From contig CALODT010000004.1 of assembly GCA_942492205.1 (NCBI GenBank), positions 186,001-250,000 of the forward strand: a stretch of DNA of 64,000 bases, written 5' to 3'. This document shows, in pieces, positions 51,519 through 63,521 of the stretch. This DNA is from UBA1847 sp942492205 (GTDB lineage: Bacteria; Pseudomonadota; Gammaproteobacteria; Steroidobacterales; Woeseiaceae). The notes under the pieces were generated by a model. The model saw nothing but the letters and a program-made list of their open reading frames with translations. It had not been told where the DNA came from and made no database searches. Each line of letters opens with the position of its first letter. The stretch's first letter is position 1. Position numbers and translations under genes: made by a program.

Positions 51519-52599
51519 GTGAGAGAAGACGAGCATGAAAGCGTGCAGGCGCTGACGATCCGTCGCCCCGACGACTGGCACCTTCACCTCCGCGACGGTG
51601 CGGCGCTGGCCGCGGTCGGTCATAGCGCCCGGCACTTCGGCCGCGCGATCGTCATGCCCAACCTGCGCCCACCGGTGCTGACCACCGCGGACGCGCTCGC
51701 CTACCGCCGGCGGATCCTCGCAGCCCTGCCGCCGGGCTCGAGCTTCGAGCCGCTGATGACCCTCTACCTGACAGAGAACACGACGGCCGCGGAGCTGCGC
51801 GCCGCTCGGGCCAGCGGGGTCGTGATCGCCGTCAAGCTCTACCCCGCGGGGGCGACGACCAACTCCGCTGCGGGCGTCCGCGAGCTGATGGGGCCGGCGA
51901 TCCTGCGGGTCTTGGGGGCGATGGAGGGGATGGGGATGCCGCTCCTCATCCACGGCGAGGTGACCGATCCGGCGGTGGACATCTTCGATCGGGAGGCCGC
52001 GTTCATCGACCGTGTCCTGGCGCCGCTGGTCGCCCGCTTCCCCGGGCTCAAGGTCGTGCTCGAGCACGTGACGACCGCGGACGGGGTCGACTTTGTCCTC
52101 GCCCAAGGGAGCGGCCGCGTCGCGGCGACGATCACCGCTCACCACCTGCTGCTCAACCGCAACGCGCTCCTCGTCGGCGGGGTTCACCCGCACTACTACT
52201 GCCTGCCTGTGCTCAAGCGAGAGCGTCATCGGCAGGCCCTGGTCGCGGCGGCGACCTCCGGCGACCCGCGCTTCTTTCTCGGGACGGACTCCGCCCCCCA
52301 CGCCCGCGGAGCGGCAAGGAGAACGCCTGCGGATGCGCCGGCTGCTCCCACGGCGCACGCAGGATCGAGCCTACGCCGAGGCCTTCGACGCCGCGGGGGC
52401 GCTAGACAGGCTCGAAGGGTTCGCGAGCTGCCGCATGGGCCAGACTTTTACGGTCTGCGCCGCAACGCCGAGACGATCACCTCGCGCGAGGAGGGGATGG
52501 TCCAATGTGCCAGAGACCTGTCCCTTCGGGGCAGCAGACGGTCGTCCCCTCGGGCAGGGGGGAGATCGGCTGGAGCGGCTGGTGGAGAGCGCCGACTGA
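51519..52599 (+). pseudogene. pyrC: dihydroorotase, frameshifted in 3' third
   Basis: Third step of pyrimidine synthesis (carbamoyl-aspartate to dihydroorotate). The first ~265 residues are clean and of the PyrC class: the zinc motif DDWHLHLRDG, MPNLRPPVLT, the carbamylated-lysine region VIAVKLYPAGATTNS, LIHGEVTD, LEHVTTADGVDFV, ITAHHLLLNRNALL and FFLGTDSAPHARGA. Beyond 52,310 the homology hops between frames (AYAEAFDAAGALDRLEGFAS, then FYGLRRNAETIT). At least two indels are needed to restore the usual ~345 residues. The long open frame continuing to 53288 is a readthrough artefact across the neighbouring antisense pirin gene. Confidence 0.82.
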
Positions 52600-52610
52600 G
52601 GGGCGCTGAG

Positions 52611-53530
52611 CTACTCGGGGAGGGGGATCCGCTCCTCCTCGTCGCCCGGGACGACCGGGAAGCGGCGCTCTCGCCAGTCTTCCTTCGCCTTCTCGATCCG
52701 CTCGCGCGAGCTCGAGACGAGGTTCCACTCCATGTAGCGACGACCGACCGGCTCGCCTGCGATGATCATGACGTGGGCGCCGTGGGGGCTGCGGATGTCG
52801 ACCTTCTCCCCCCCGTGGAAGACGAGCATCTCGCCGGCGCCGGAGCGGCCTCCTCCCCGCTTGCCGCAGCGAACAGAGCCGCTGACCACGTAGACCGCGC
52901 GCTCGGGGAGATCGTCCGGGAGATGAAGGAGCGACTCCTTCGGCAAGCGGGCCTCGGCGTAGAGGAGCGGCGAGTGGACGTAGACGGGGGACTTGACGCC
53001 GTAGGCTTCGCCGGCGAGCACCCGAACCCTGACAGGGCCGACGCGAGCCTCCTTGAAGCCATCCGCGGGGTAGTGGCGAAAGGAGGGCTTGGTCTCCTCT
53101 TTGTCGGTCGGCAGGGCGATCCACAGCTGGACGCCGTGGAGCCTGCCGCCGGTCCTGCGAAACTCAGGGCTGCTGCGCTCGGAGTGGACGATCCCGCGAC
53201 CGGCGGTCATCCAGTTGACGGCGCCGGGCTCGATCGACTGTGGATGCCGAGGCTGTCACGATGGCTGAGCTGCCCCTCAAAGAGGTAGGTGACGGTAGAG
53301 AGGCCGATATGCGGGTGGGGGCGGACGTCGATCCCCTCACCGACCGGCAGCTCCCCCGGACCGATGTGATCGAAGAAGATCACGGGACCGACCATCCGGC
53401 GCCCCTGCGAAGGGAGGACCCGACGCACAGTGATCCCGCCGATGTCGTGGATCTTGCCGCGGATGAGAAGCTCCACCGCGTCCGAGGCGCTCGCGGTGCA
53501 GGTGGGCTCGTTGCTATTGGACCAGCTCAT
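52611..53530 (-). pseudogene. pirin-family protein (bicupin), one frameshift
   Basis: Pirins are iron-containing bicupins; bacterial members include quercetinases and redox-linked regulators. The N-terminal part from ATG 53530 reads VRRVLPSQGRRMVGPVIFFDHIGPG, here split as VRRVLPSQGRRM and VIFFDHIGPG, then DVRPHPHIGLSTVTYLFEG with the metal-binding His pair. After one frameshift near 53,230 it resumes as NWMTAGRGIVHSERSSPE (third His) and LHGVQLWIALP. It ends at 52611 with the second cupin (EMLVFHGGEKVDIRSP). About 300 residues in total match the family. It is antisense to the false extension of the pyrC frame. Confidence 0.82.
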
Positions 53531-53889
53531 CGTCGACTCCTCGCCGCGGCGAGCCGCGCACAGGAGATGGAGATAGCACGGTGAGGACCGGCCGCGAAGA
53601 CCCGCTAGGGCCGCGCGCGGACACATGCCGCAGCCGCATGACCGGTCCCCCTGGATCGACCGAGGTCCCCGCCGCGGAGGGCTCCTCTCCGCGACTCGCC
53701 GACTCCTCCCCGACGCGTCGTTCAGCGTGTCCGCGGGCGTCGAGCTCTGCGGCGTACCCCGGAGCGCTCGGTCCTGTCGGCGGCGCTGCTCGAGCTGCCG
53801 TCAAGAAAGCCGCCCGGTCTCGCGATAGCCCGCGGGCTCGTGCGGATCTGGCTGCGGGCCGCCGGAGCGGACGTTAGGGGCCCTAAGGC
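53531..53889. other. intergenic, no gene recognised
   Basis: High-GC sequence upstream of pirin. Open frames exist on both strands but show no recognisable motif and look like GC-driven chance frames. Presumably it holds the pirin promoter. Confidence 0.4.
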
Positions 53890-54643
53890 TCAGACTCGGA
53901 ACTCGAGCGAGCGCTCGCTCGCCGCGATCATCCGCGAGTCCGGGTGGAAGGCCGTGCCGCTGCGAAGCTCAAAGGGGACCTCGTCGAGGCGAATAACCTC
54001 GACGAAGGCCTCGCAGCTGATGCTGTCCGGGAAGCCGGGCCCCGCCTCGAGAGAGCCCGCCGGGACCTCAAAAGTGCCTGTGTCGGGGGCATCGCGGGTA
54101 AAGAGCCCTGCGAGGCAGGCGGTCCCGCCGATCGTGTCGCCCGCGATCACGGTCACCTCCCCGGCCTCCCGAGCTCCCGGGCGGCCAGATGTCGGCGTTC
54201 TGCCCGGCTCTGCGAGCTGGCCCGTCGCCGGGCTTCGACAGGCTCAGGCTCGGCGCCTCCGGGGCCGCGATGCGTCCGGTCGGGTGAATCATCGTGGTGA
54301 CGATGATCGCATAGGTCGCCGCCGGGGCCCCTCCAGTGCCGAGGGCGAAGACCGTGTTGCCGCTCGGTCGCCGGACCTTGCGTCGCCACATGCTGCCGAC
54401 CGTCACCCGTGTCGTCGTTGCACGAACCTGGCGGGAGATTCCGCTGCTCGCAGCGTCCGCGAAGGCGAGCTCGATCCGCATGTGGGTGTCGGTGTCGTCG
54501 ACCCGGGCGAGGAGGATCCACATCACCCGTTCACGGAGGAGCAGAGCGTCGAAGGGCTCTCGCAGGAGACGCCAGCGAGGAGCAGCCCGCCGAGTGAGGA
54601 GCTTCGCGGTCGCGCGGCCTATGGTCGCGTGGCCGAGCTCCAT
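53890..54643 (-). pseudogene. unknown protein, frameshifted
   Basis: Two frames carry protein-like sequence in series. An N-terminal part from about 54643 includes VMWILLARVDDTDTHMRIEL and GNTVFALGTGGAPAATYAII. After a shift near 54,170, a C-terminal part reads VIAGDTIGGTACLAGLF and ISCEAFVEVIRLDEVPFELR and stops at 53890. The composition (no obvious domain, a moderately hydrophobic middle) does not suggest a function. The region between it and queE is too degraded to place the true start. I infer one gene of about 250 residues, co-oriented with queE. Confidence 0.35.
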
Positions 54644-54829
54644 GCGCGAGGGTGATCCTCGCCGCCGCTTGGCGGCGGCAAGCGGCATCCATGCGGGCGT
54701 AAGTCGGCGTCGGAAGCCGTCCGCGCGCGCAGCGAACGGCGAACGGAAACCGCTCGGCCGTCCATCTCGCCTGCGCTGACCCTGCGAGCACGAAGCCCCG
54801 ATCGCCGCCGCGCTCCACCCCCGGGAGGC

Positions 54830-55591
54830 GCAGCGCCTCCCAGAGCGCTTGGGTCGAGCGTGTGGCCGAAGGGCTCGATGTGGAGCCGCTGGCCGAGGCG
54901 AAAGCCGCGCTCCACGCAGGCGTCGATCAGGGCGCGGTAGCACCCGGTGAGCGCCTGGGGCGGTGGTCAGTTCCCGGGCATCAAGAGCACCCGGAGCGGT
55001 CCTCGCCGGCGACGCCGAGGTCGTGAGCAGGCTCTCGATCCCTCGAGCTCGGCCGGCAGGCGCTCGGATCCCCGTGGACGACGAACTGAGCTGCCAAGGG
55101 AACGCGGCGAGCAGCCGCCTCAGGACGTCGAGGTCGAGCGGCGGGCCTCGTGGCGGGCGCCCAGCTCGGATCGCGCTCCAGGGGGGTGCTGTGCCCGAGC
55201 TTCGGGCTTAGGGAGACGAGGTCGGCGACGAGCCCGTCGAGCCAGACCGTGCCGGCGGTCTCGACGGTGATGTGGTGACCGGCGGCGCGGAGGCGGCGGC
55301 TGAGGGTCGCGATCGCCGGGAGAGAGGAGCGGCTCTCCGCCGGTGAGAACGACGTGCTTGCGGCCCCCGGTGGCAGCTCTGCGACCAGCTCGTCGAGTCC
55401 CGACGCTGAGGCGCCCTCGGAGACCAGGAGCTGGCCGGCGAGTCGCACCAGGTGCAGCGGAGGTTGCAGCCGCTGACCCGGACGAAGGAGCTCCGGACGC
55501 CGACGAGCATGCCCCTCGCCCTGGAGCGAGACGAGCGCTCCCTGGATCCGCAGCTCGCTGGCTCGGGCGCGGGGCTCGCGTCGTCGGCCAT
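54830..55591 (-). pseudogene. queE: 7-carboxy-7-deazaguanine synthase (QueE), frameshifted
   Basis: Radical-SAM enzyme of queuosine/7-deazaguanine biosynthesis. Near the N-terminus QGEGMLVGVRSSFVRVSGCN leads into the cluster motif CNLRCTWC. In other frames follow KHVVLTGGEPLLSP (SAM-binding GGEP), HHITVETAGTVWLDG, DLVSLSPKLGHSTP and RGFRLGQRLHIEPFGH near the C-terminus. All the expected QueE segments are present in order, so the gene was functional in its source. At least three indels interrupt it here. The C-terminal boundary is uncertain by a few tens of bases. No queC or queD is adjacent. Confidence 0.75.
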
Positions 55592-55683
55592 GGCTCGCCT
55601 GCTTGCCATAGATGCGGGCGCTCTGCCAGAGCGCCCCCGCCGGTTGCTACCCTCCGGTGCCCATGCAGACGCCGCGACCAGAA

Positions 55684-56981
<1,298 letters not shown>

Positions 56982-57000
56982 CGGGGCGCGGATCGTGCCA

Positions 57001-57070
57001 GTGGGTAGGGGGGGGGAAAACCGGCCTCGTGGAGGGCGGGCTGGGAGGGTGGGGGGCGGGGGGGGGTCAG
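57001..57070 (+). repeat. G-run tract after truncated asnS
   Basis: The tract has G9 at 57008-57016 and G6-C-G9 at 57051-57066, with several GGG runs between. It could fold as a G-quadruplex in DNA or RNA. Its place exactly where asnS loses homology makes a mis-assembly or sequencing artefact likely. Confidence 0.5.
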
Positions 57071-57204
57071 GCGGATGAGGCCGGAATGAGCCGATCGTGA
57101 ACAAAGTAGCAAAGTGAAGGTCTGGTCTGAATGACCTGCGTCCAAGAACCCGACTGTTGCACGACGACTGGTCACCACTAGCCTCGGAAAGAAGGAATTG
57201 TCTT

Positions 57205-57660
57205 ATGTACCTACGTAGAAACAAAGTTCGTTGCGGTGATACCCGTCGCACCTACCTCTCGATCGCCCACAACGTGTGGTGGGCCGGGGACGGCGCGAAA
57301 AAGGCGCAGAGCCGCCCGGTCGTCGTCGCGAGCTTCGGCGTCGAAGAGCGAGTCGACGTCGACCTCGCCCGCGAGCTCGTCGAAGCTGTCGAGCGTTGCG
57401 CGCCCAAGTACCCCGTCCGTCGCGGCGAGGGGAAGAAGGCGACCATGCGGGTCGCCCAGGAGATCCGGAAGATCGAGCCCTTCCTCAAGGTGCTCGTCAG
57501 CCGCAAGCTCGGCCTTCGCCAACACCTGCCCCCGGGCCCCGAGCGCGAGATGATCCTCGACGCTCTAATCCGCGACAAGCTGAGCGACCCGGACTCGATC
57601 ACCCGAGACCTCCGCGAAGAGGCGATCCTCTCGTCGCTCCGCAACCACTCCGCCGAGTAG
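57205..57660 (+). CDS. unknown 151-residue protein, possibly a transposase N-terminal fragment
   Basis: The ATG at 57205 has GAAGGAAT upstream; the TTG at 57157 is less likely. The N-terminal ~50 residues (MYLRRNKVRCGDTRRTYLSI, then VVVASFGV) resemble the beta-rich start of IS1634/IS4-type transposases. The rest is helical and charged (RVAQEIRKIEPFLKVLVSRK), and the catalytic DDE domain is absent. It is either a transposase remnant or a small standalone protein. The frame is intact, unlike its neighbours, and it ends 85 bases before a good terminator. I do not assign a function. Confidence 0.5.
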   Translation: MYLRRNKVRCGDTRRTYLSIAHNVWWAGDGAKKAQSRPVVVASFGVEERVDVDLARELVEAVERCAPKYPVRRGEGKKATMRVAQEIRKIEPFLKVLVSRKLGLRQHLPPGPEREMILDALIRDKLSDPDSITRDLREEAILSSLRNHSAE

Positions 57661-57743
57661 GTATCAGCCCAGAAGGGTTGGCCTCGGCTGACTCGACGAG
57701 CTGAGCGACTGCATGAGCTGGTGAGCTCGATGAGTCCCACAAG

Positions 57744-57779
57744 AAGAGCCCGCGCCTCCAGGCAGCGGGCTCTTTCTTT
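57744..57779 (+). terminator. intrinsic terminator
   Basis: AAGAGCCCGC (57744-57753) and GCGGGCTCTT (57765-57774) form a 10-bp stem with an 11-base loop, followed by TCTTT. It is well placed to end the transcript of the 151-residue gene. Confidence 0.85.
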
Positions 57780-58082
57780 GGTTGGCCTCCCCGAGGGAGG
57801 CAGCGGCGAAAGCCCCGCGCGCCCCCGCTGGCCCCCGTTCGACGTCTCGTCGAACCCAAGAGCGCCAACGCTCGCGGCATGAGAGCAGACGGGGCTCTTC
57901 CGCAGCCTCCGAGGCCTGCTCTCGCAGAGAGAGGGGCGACTCTGCGGGGCCCTCTTGGCCCCGAAGAGGCTGTGATGAGAGCCCGTCTGCCAGCACGCAA
58001 TGATGATCGTAGGTCCCCTGGTGAAGAGAATCACCGCAGGACCAGACGGACAAACCCGCCGTCTCGGCGGGCGACGAGCCTC
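57780..58082. other. intergenic, no gene recognised
   Basis: GC-rich sequence between a terminator and a convergent gene, with small GC hairpins such as GCCTCCCCGAGGGAGGC near 57785 and CCCGCCGTCTCGGCGGG near 58057. No coding signal is convincing on either strand. Confidence 0.4.
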
Positions 58083-59239
58083 TCAGCTCAGGAGCTTGCT
58101 GAGGAACTCCGCGGGGAGCGGAGCGTCGGGCTTGCGCGAGACAAAGACGTTGTTCTTGCCCCGACGAAGGAGGCTTCCGGCGCCGAGCCGGGGGGCGAAG
58201 ACCTCGAGGATCTTCACCGTCTCGCCGGCGAGCTCATAGTCCACGGCGCTCGCCTCAAAATCCTGCCGCGTGAGCGGGCGGTTGTTGAGGAAGACCTCGC
58301 TCAGGAAGTCGACCTTGACCGCGAAGTCGAGCGCCCGGCCCTGGAGGTCGACCCGGAGGTTGTCCGGGAGGCCGTCGGGGAGGCCGCCGGAGATCTCCTT
58401 GACGGCGTACTTCGCGAGAAGCTCGGTCTCTTCGAGCTCTGCGTCGGGGGCGACGAGGAGGCCGCGCGGGTCGACCGTGTAGGGGAGATCATCGCGGAGC
58501 GCCGCTGAGCGGGCCGCTAGGGCTGCGCTCTCGGCGGCGTGGGCCGCGGCCCGCCGCTTGATGTCGTCGTCGACCGTGAGCCTCTTCGGCCCGGCCGGTG
58601 CGCCCGTGCCGCGCCCTGGACCACCTGGACTACCTGGACCGCCAGGGGCCCGGCCGCCTTCGGGCCCGTGGGCTCGTCGACGGGCTCGTCGCCCTGCCCT
58701 GCGAGGATCATCAACAGCTTCTGGTCGTCACCGACCGGATCAGCGAGCGGAATGCTCACACGGGGCCCGTCGGCGAAGCCCGCCGCGAGCTCATCAACCG
58801 AGAGGCGCATCTGCTCACAGAGGCGACCGACCGGCCACTGATCGTCCGGGGTGTTCTCCGGGATGGTCTCGGCGGTCGCGTCGTGGGCGACCAGGACCTG
58901 GCCCCGCTGGGCGACGATGAAGCCCTCGCGGCGGTCCTCGCCGGAGCGAACGTAGTAGATGAAGCATTGTCGCGGGAGCTCTTGGCTGGCGTAGATCGCC
59001 AGCTCTGCGTTCTCCCGCCAGAACTCAGCGGCGTCGTCACCGACGACGCTCCCCTTGATCTGGGCGATAACGATCGGCGCGGTCGGATGGCGGGCGAGCT
59101 CGAGGGTGGCGTCGAGCATGTTGCGCGCCTTGGAGGCGAGCCCCTGGGCGATGACGGCCGCCATCATCGTCGGCCGGAACATCTCGAGCTGGAAGAGGAT
59201 GCCACCGTGGCTTGGCTGCGTCGTCGTCGTGGATTCCAT
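58083..59239 (-). CDS. unknown protein, one frameshift
   Basis: Two adjoining frames together give about 385 residues. The first half (from ATG 59239) reads GGILFQLEMFRPTMMAAVIA, ELARHPTAPIVIAQIKGSVV and QCFIYYVRSGEDRREGFIVA. It is followed by a Gly/Pro-rich hinge where the frame shifts (about 58,620). The second half runs cleanly to a TGA at 58083 with YTVDPRGLLVAPDAELEETE, KVDFLSEVFLNNRPLTRQDF and SLLRRGKNNVFVSRKPDAPL. There is no signal peptide, so it is probably cytoplasmic. I do not recognise a family; it reads as a conserved myxobacterial-type protein. It precedes nothing obvious on its strand. Confidence 0.5.
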
Positions 59240-59260
59240 CAGTAACCTAGGCGGAGGATA

Positions 59261-59908
59261 TTAGCCTGGCCCTAGGACGACCAGGGAGAAGTGCCACTGG
59301 TTGGCGTCGAGATCGCGAGGGAAGCGACCGACCGCGATCACGGTCCCGCTGGTCATGGGGCACGTGTAGAACTCTTCGTGAGCATTCTCAGCGTCCGCCG
59401 GTATCGCCGTCCAGGTCTGCGCGCAGAGGTTCGCGAGTCGGGTCCGCGCCTGCTCGAGGAAGGACGCGCTCTCCTCGTCGGTGATGTTGGTGGCGATGAA
59501 GCTCACCACTCCGGAGTCGTCGATCTCGACCATCACCGGCTCGTCGTCGATCAAGATGAGCGGCTCGGGATCGCAGTTGTAGACGAGCGTCCCCTCCTGA
59601 TCGATGGCCTCCGTGGACCGGCCGCACAGAGCCTCCGCGACCTCGGCGAAGTCGACCGTAGCGACCCCGGAGGCCAGCGTCTCTCCGAGGCCCTCGATCG
59701 ACCCCTCGATCTCCTCCCAGGAGCGATGGCCGCTCTCATCGTCGCCGCCCTTGCCGGCGCTGTCGCGGCCCGGGCCCCCCTTGTCGTCGTCGCCCGTCTC
59801 GCGCACCGCCGAGTTCCAGGCTTGCCGGGTCGCCTGCTCGGTCTTGTTCGCGCAGCCGGCAGCCCCGAGGAGGACGCCGAGCGCGAAGAGGGTGGAGCGA
59901 CGAGGCAC
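59261..59908 (-). CDS. unknown lipoprotein
   Basis: The 215 residues begin with a lipoprotein signal (lipobox GAAGC, Cys19). A low-complexity Gly/Asp/Lys-rich linker (DDDKGGPGRDSAGKGGDDES) follows, then an ordered domain of about 150 residues. That domain has two likely disulfides (EALCGRS, YNCDPEP, NLCAQTW, YTCPMTS), the pattern LILIDDEPVMVEIDDSGVVS and a C-terminal beta strand WHFSLVVLGPG. The frame is intact. It lies 49 bases from the end of hutF on the same strand and could be co-transcribed. The function is unknown. Confidence 0.65.
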   Translation of the reverse strand: MPRRSTLFALGVLLGAAGCANKTEQATRQAWNSAVRETGDDDKGGPGRDSAGKGGDDESGHRSWEEIEGSIEGLGETLASGVATVDFAEVAEALCGRSTEAIDQEGTLVYNCDPEPLILIDDEPVMVEIDDSGVVSFIATNITDEESASFLEQARTRLANLCAQTWTAIPADAENAHEEFYTCPMTSGTVIAVGRFPRDLDANQWHFSLVVLGPG

Positions 59909-59956
59909 AGATCTTGTTGCGTAGCACCGGCGCCGAAACGGCGAAAGGACTCGGCC

Positions 59957-61347
59957 TCAACGTCGGCGCGTACCGCCGACGAACACCTGGTCGACGGGCG
60001 CGGCCGAGCCGGCGAGCATGAGGGCGTCGACCAGGTGGGCGTGATCGACGTCTGCGAGCAGGCGGTGATCGAGGTCGACCGCAAAACGGCGTCGAAGGGG
60101 CGTCCAGACGCGAGACGTGCCGAGCGCCGGCTGTCCCAGCGAAGAGGCCCCAGCTTCGGTCGGCGGCGCCGAGGAGATCGAGCCCGAGCCCACCTGGGCC
60201 CTCCGCGAGGCAGATCCGCGCGCCGCGTCCGCAGGCGCTCGTTCATCTCCGAGCAAGCGGGCCTCCTGGATCAGATCGATCACAGCGTTGCTGTCGCTGC
60301 CGAGCGCGATCGTGGCGCCGGCTCGGCGATGGTCGATCGCCGGGACGATCCCATCCCCCAGATCGGCCTCGGTGGTCGGGCAAGCGCAGACATGCTGGGC
60401 CCCGAGGAGCTCCCGATCTCCGGCGTCGACGTGGACCGCGTGGACCGCGGTGAAGCGTCGCGGGCGGTCGAGGCAGCCGGCGTCGGCGAAGGCCGCGGTC
60501 GGGGTCTTGCCGTGCTCCGCGAAGCACTCTTCGTTCTCCCGCGGCTGCTCCGAGACATGGGCGTGGACCACCAGATCGTGGGTCCTGGCGTAGTCGGCGA
60601 GCTCGCGGAGCTCCTCCGCGGCCACCGCTCGGATGCTGTGCGGGGCCAGGCCGACCTCGACCCCTGCTCCCCGGAGGTCGTCGACCCGGCGAAGATAGGC
60701 GTCGACCGATCTATCGCAGAAGCGTCGCTGCTCCGGCAGCGGAGCCTTGCCAGCGCCGGCGCGACGGTAGAAGACCTCGAGCAGGACCAGGCGGACGCCG
60801 ACCTCCGAGGCCGCGCGGATGATCTGCCCGGAGAGCTCGTTGGGATCGTCGTAGGGCGATCCGTCGGGCCTGATGGTGGAGGTAGTGGAACTCGCCCACG
60901 CAGGTGATCCCGGCGGCGAGCATCTCGCTGTAGCAGGCCTTGGTGACCCGGTAGAGCCCCTCGGGGTCGAGGCCCTTGAGGCTGCGCCGTACATCGCCTC
61001 ACGCCAGCTCCAAAAGTCGCTCGGGTCGCCCTGCGCGCCGGCGGTGGGTGGCGCCGCGGATCGCCCGCTGGAAGGCGTGGCTGTGGGCGTTGACGAGCCC
61101 CGGCAAGAGGAGGCGACGCCCGAGATCGTAGCGCGGGAGCCCTTCGGGGGCCGTCGCCGCGTCAGCGTAGATCGCCGCGATGACGCCGTCGGCGTTGACC
61201 TCGATCGTCGGCGCGGAGACGAGGGCGCCGTCGAACACCGCCGCCGACTACGCTGTAGAGGCGCGCCCCGACGCAGCCGCGGGGCCCGGAGCGTGCCGCC
61301 GGTCGCTCTCCGGGTCGCTCTGCCGGGGCTCCGCTCGGGTCGCTCAC
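59957..61347 (-). pseudogene. hutF: formimidoylglutamate deiminase (HutF) type amidohydrolase, frameshifted
   Basis: HutF converts N-formimidoyl-glutamate to N-formyl-glutamate in histidine degradation. Amidohydrolase metal motif LLLPGLVNAHSHAFQRAIRG, then DFWSWREAMYG, PYDDPNELSGQIIRAASEVG, VGLAPHSIRAV (metal His), HAHVSEQPRENEECFAEHG, CPTTEADLGDG and ATIALGSDSNAVIDL (metal Asp) all fit the family. The likely start is the GTG at 61347, overlapping the stop of the upstream lipoprotein gene. Frameshifts near 61,240, 61,010, 60,870 and 60,230 break the frame. No other hut genes are visible, so the pathway assignment rests on motifs alone. Confidence 0.75.
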
Positions 61348-63521
61348 TTGCCCCCGGCCTTCGCCTTCGCGGGCTCTTCACCGGCGGAGCCCGGCGGATC
61401 GAGGTAGAGCTTGCGCTCGGCGAAGTCGAGGGTCCAGCGGCTCTTGGCGAATACCCCGAGGCCGAGCATCCCGTCGATCCGGAACTCGTCTGAGCTCTTG
61501 CTCTGCTCGAAGTAGCCGTAGGCGGCGCGGAGGTTGGTCGCGATGAAGTCGCCGAGGTGCACCTCGTCGACCTTGACCACCGCCGGCTCGCCGCGGCGAA
61601 GCGGCGGCGCGCCGATCGCAGAGCGTCCGTAGGCCTTGGTCGTCGCCGCCAGGTCGACCCCCTGCATGCCGGTGTTGAGGAGGAAGAGCCCCTCGGCGCC
61701 GTTGAGCTTGGCCGGGACATAGATGAAGTGGGTCTCGTGGACCCAGAAGGGGGTGCTCGGGCCGTTGCGCTGGGCCCCCATCGCCTTCGAGCACTTCTTC
61801 TTGGTGCCGTCGATGAGGGTGAGCGTCGACGCCTGCGGGATCGACCGTGACCTGGAAGAGCTCGAGGAAGCGGACCCCGAGAACGGCCCGGGCCACCTTG
61901 TTCTGGCTCCCGGACATCGCGGCGATCGTCGCCGTCGAGAAGATGTCGACAGGGACGTTCTTCACGGTGATGTCGCCGACCGTCAGGGCATCGACCTGGC
62001 CGTGGCCGATCTCGTCGCCCTGCTGGTTGACCGGCGTCCGCGAGCGGATCGGCACCTTGATCTGGGCGGCGAGCTCATCGTCGAGGATCACATCGGTCGC
62101 GCCGGTGTCGATCATCGCCATCACCTCGACGCCGCCGATCTCGATCTCGACCAGCGGCAGGCTCGTGTCTGGCCTGACCGAGCGGGACCAGGGAGGAGCA
62201 GCCGTCGCCTTCGTGGCTGACCTCGAAGGGCTTGCCGGCGAAGGTGCGGTAGCGGGCGGCCATCGCTTGATTCGCCTCGCCGGTCTCGTCGAGGGCCTTG
62301 GCGACGCCGATGAAGTCGCGGCTGTGGCTGGCGATCCAGGCCCTTTGGGCGGCGACCAGCTCAGGGCGGATGCCGGCCTTCGCGGCCTTGTCGAGGGTCT
62401 TCGAGGCGTCCTTCCACTTGCCCTGGAGAACCTGGGCGCGGGCGAGGATCCACAGGGCCTCGCTCTCCTTGGAGTCGAGCTTGAGCGCCTCCTTGGCGAG
62501 CTCTGCGGCGTGGTTGAAGTGAGCCGCCGCCCAGAGCTGGCGCGTGTAGGAGATGACGTCCGAGAGGTCCTTCGGGTTGTCCTTGTAGGCCTTCTCGGTG
62601 ATCGCCAGGGAGTTGAGGATCGTGTCGGGGGTGGGGGAAGGCTTGGGCAGCTCGGGGACGGCGAAGACCGAGGGGTCGATGGCGCTGTGATCGACGCGCT
62701 GCGAGGTGAAGACGACCTCCTGCGCCCGCTCGCCGAGCTCGGAGACCAGGCGGATCGAGTGCGGGATCAGGACGCCGTCGACCTTCTGGTAGTCGTCGTA
62801 GAGCACCCACTGCTTGAGCGTGAGGCCGTCGCCGGTGGGCTCCTCGACCAGCTCCTCGCGGAGGAGGCCGGTGCCGCGATCGAACCACATCGTCTTCTCG
62901 GGGATCGCCGGGTTGGCGTTGGTCCAGCGCAGGCCGTCGAGGAGCGCCGGCTTGACCGGCGAAGTCCTTGCTCCGCGGCGGCTCTTGGGTGAAGGTGATC
63001 CCGCGCTTGGCGAGGTCGAAGTACCAGTGGAGCACCGCGTCCTCGCGGGTCACCGCGGCGGCGGCCGGATCGTCGAGGACGAGGACGCCGCTTTGCAGCT
63101 GCCAGCCCTCGTTGCCGTCGTAGCCCCGCTCCTCGATCGCGTTGCCGAGCACTGTGCGGCGGTAGAGCTTGCTCTCGACCGTCGTCTGGAGGGTGAAGGT
63201 GCCCGTCCGCTCCTCCCGCATGCACTCCTCTTCGTCCTCTTCGCAGCCCTCCTCGGGCTTGACCAGCATCCGCGACTCGACCGTGCGCTGGGTGATCTTG
63301 CGCAGCGCCTCTTCGCCGCCGACTGCGGTGATGTAGCGGCTGAGCACCGCCTCCGCCGACTGCGGCGCGCCCTCATCGCCCGGCGTCTCGGTCTCCTCTG
63401 GCGGGACCTTGAGGCAGCCGACGGCGGGCGCGAGGGCGAGGGCGAGGGCGAGGCCACTCACTTTTGCGCCAAAGCAGCGGCGTGGCGAGGCAGCGGGGCG
63501 GCGGGAGTGCAGACGAGGCAT
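61344..63521 (-). pseudogene. lipoprotein with LolA-like, TPR and retropepsin-like aspartyl protease domains, frameshifted
   Basis: One gene of about 725 residues is spread over four frames. A lipoprotein signal (lipobox PAVGC, Cys36) precedes a LolA/outer-membrane-lipoprotein-like beta domain (AVLSRYITAVGGEEALRKIT, DGNEGWQLQSG, MWFDRGTGLLREELV, YQKVDGVLIPHSI). A helical TPR-like segment (AAHFNHAAELAKEALKLDSK, then WILARAQVLQG) follows. Next come two aspartyl-protease lobes: MAMIDTGATDVILDDELA carries the DTG triad, while the second lobe reads FLLNTGMQGVD with Asn in place of Asp. The shifts are near 62,960, 62,190 and 61,840. The stop overlaps the hutF start. Such domain chains occur in myxobacteria, but the role is unknown. 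Confidence 0.7.

Noticed and set aside
50907..52358. 483-codon minus-strand frame
   Set aside because: Antisense to the beta-propeller and dihydroorotase genes, which have clear motifs; composition is that of a GC-rich shadow frame.
51519..53288. 589-codon frame that would fuse dihydroorotase to a C-terminal extension
   Set aside because: Homology to PyrC shifts frame near 52,310 and the extension is antisense to pirin, so the fusion is an artefact of an indel.
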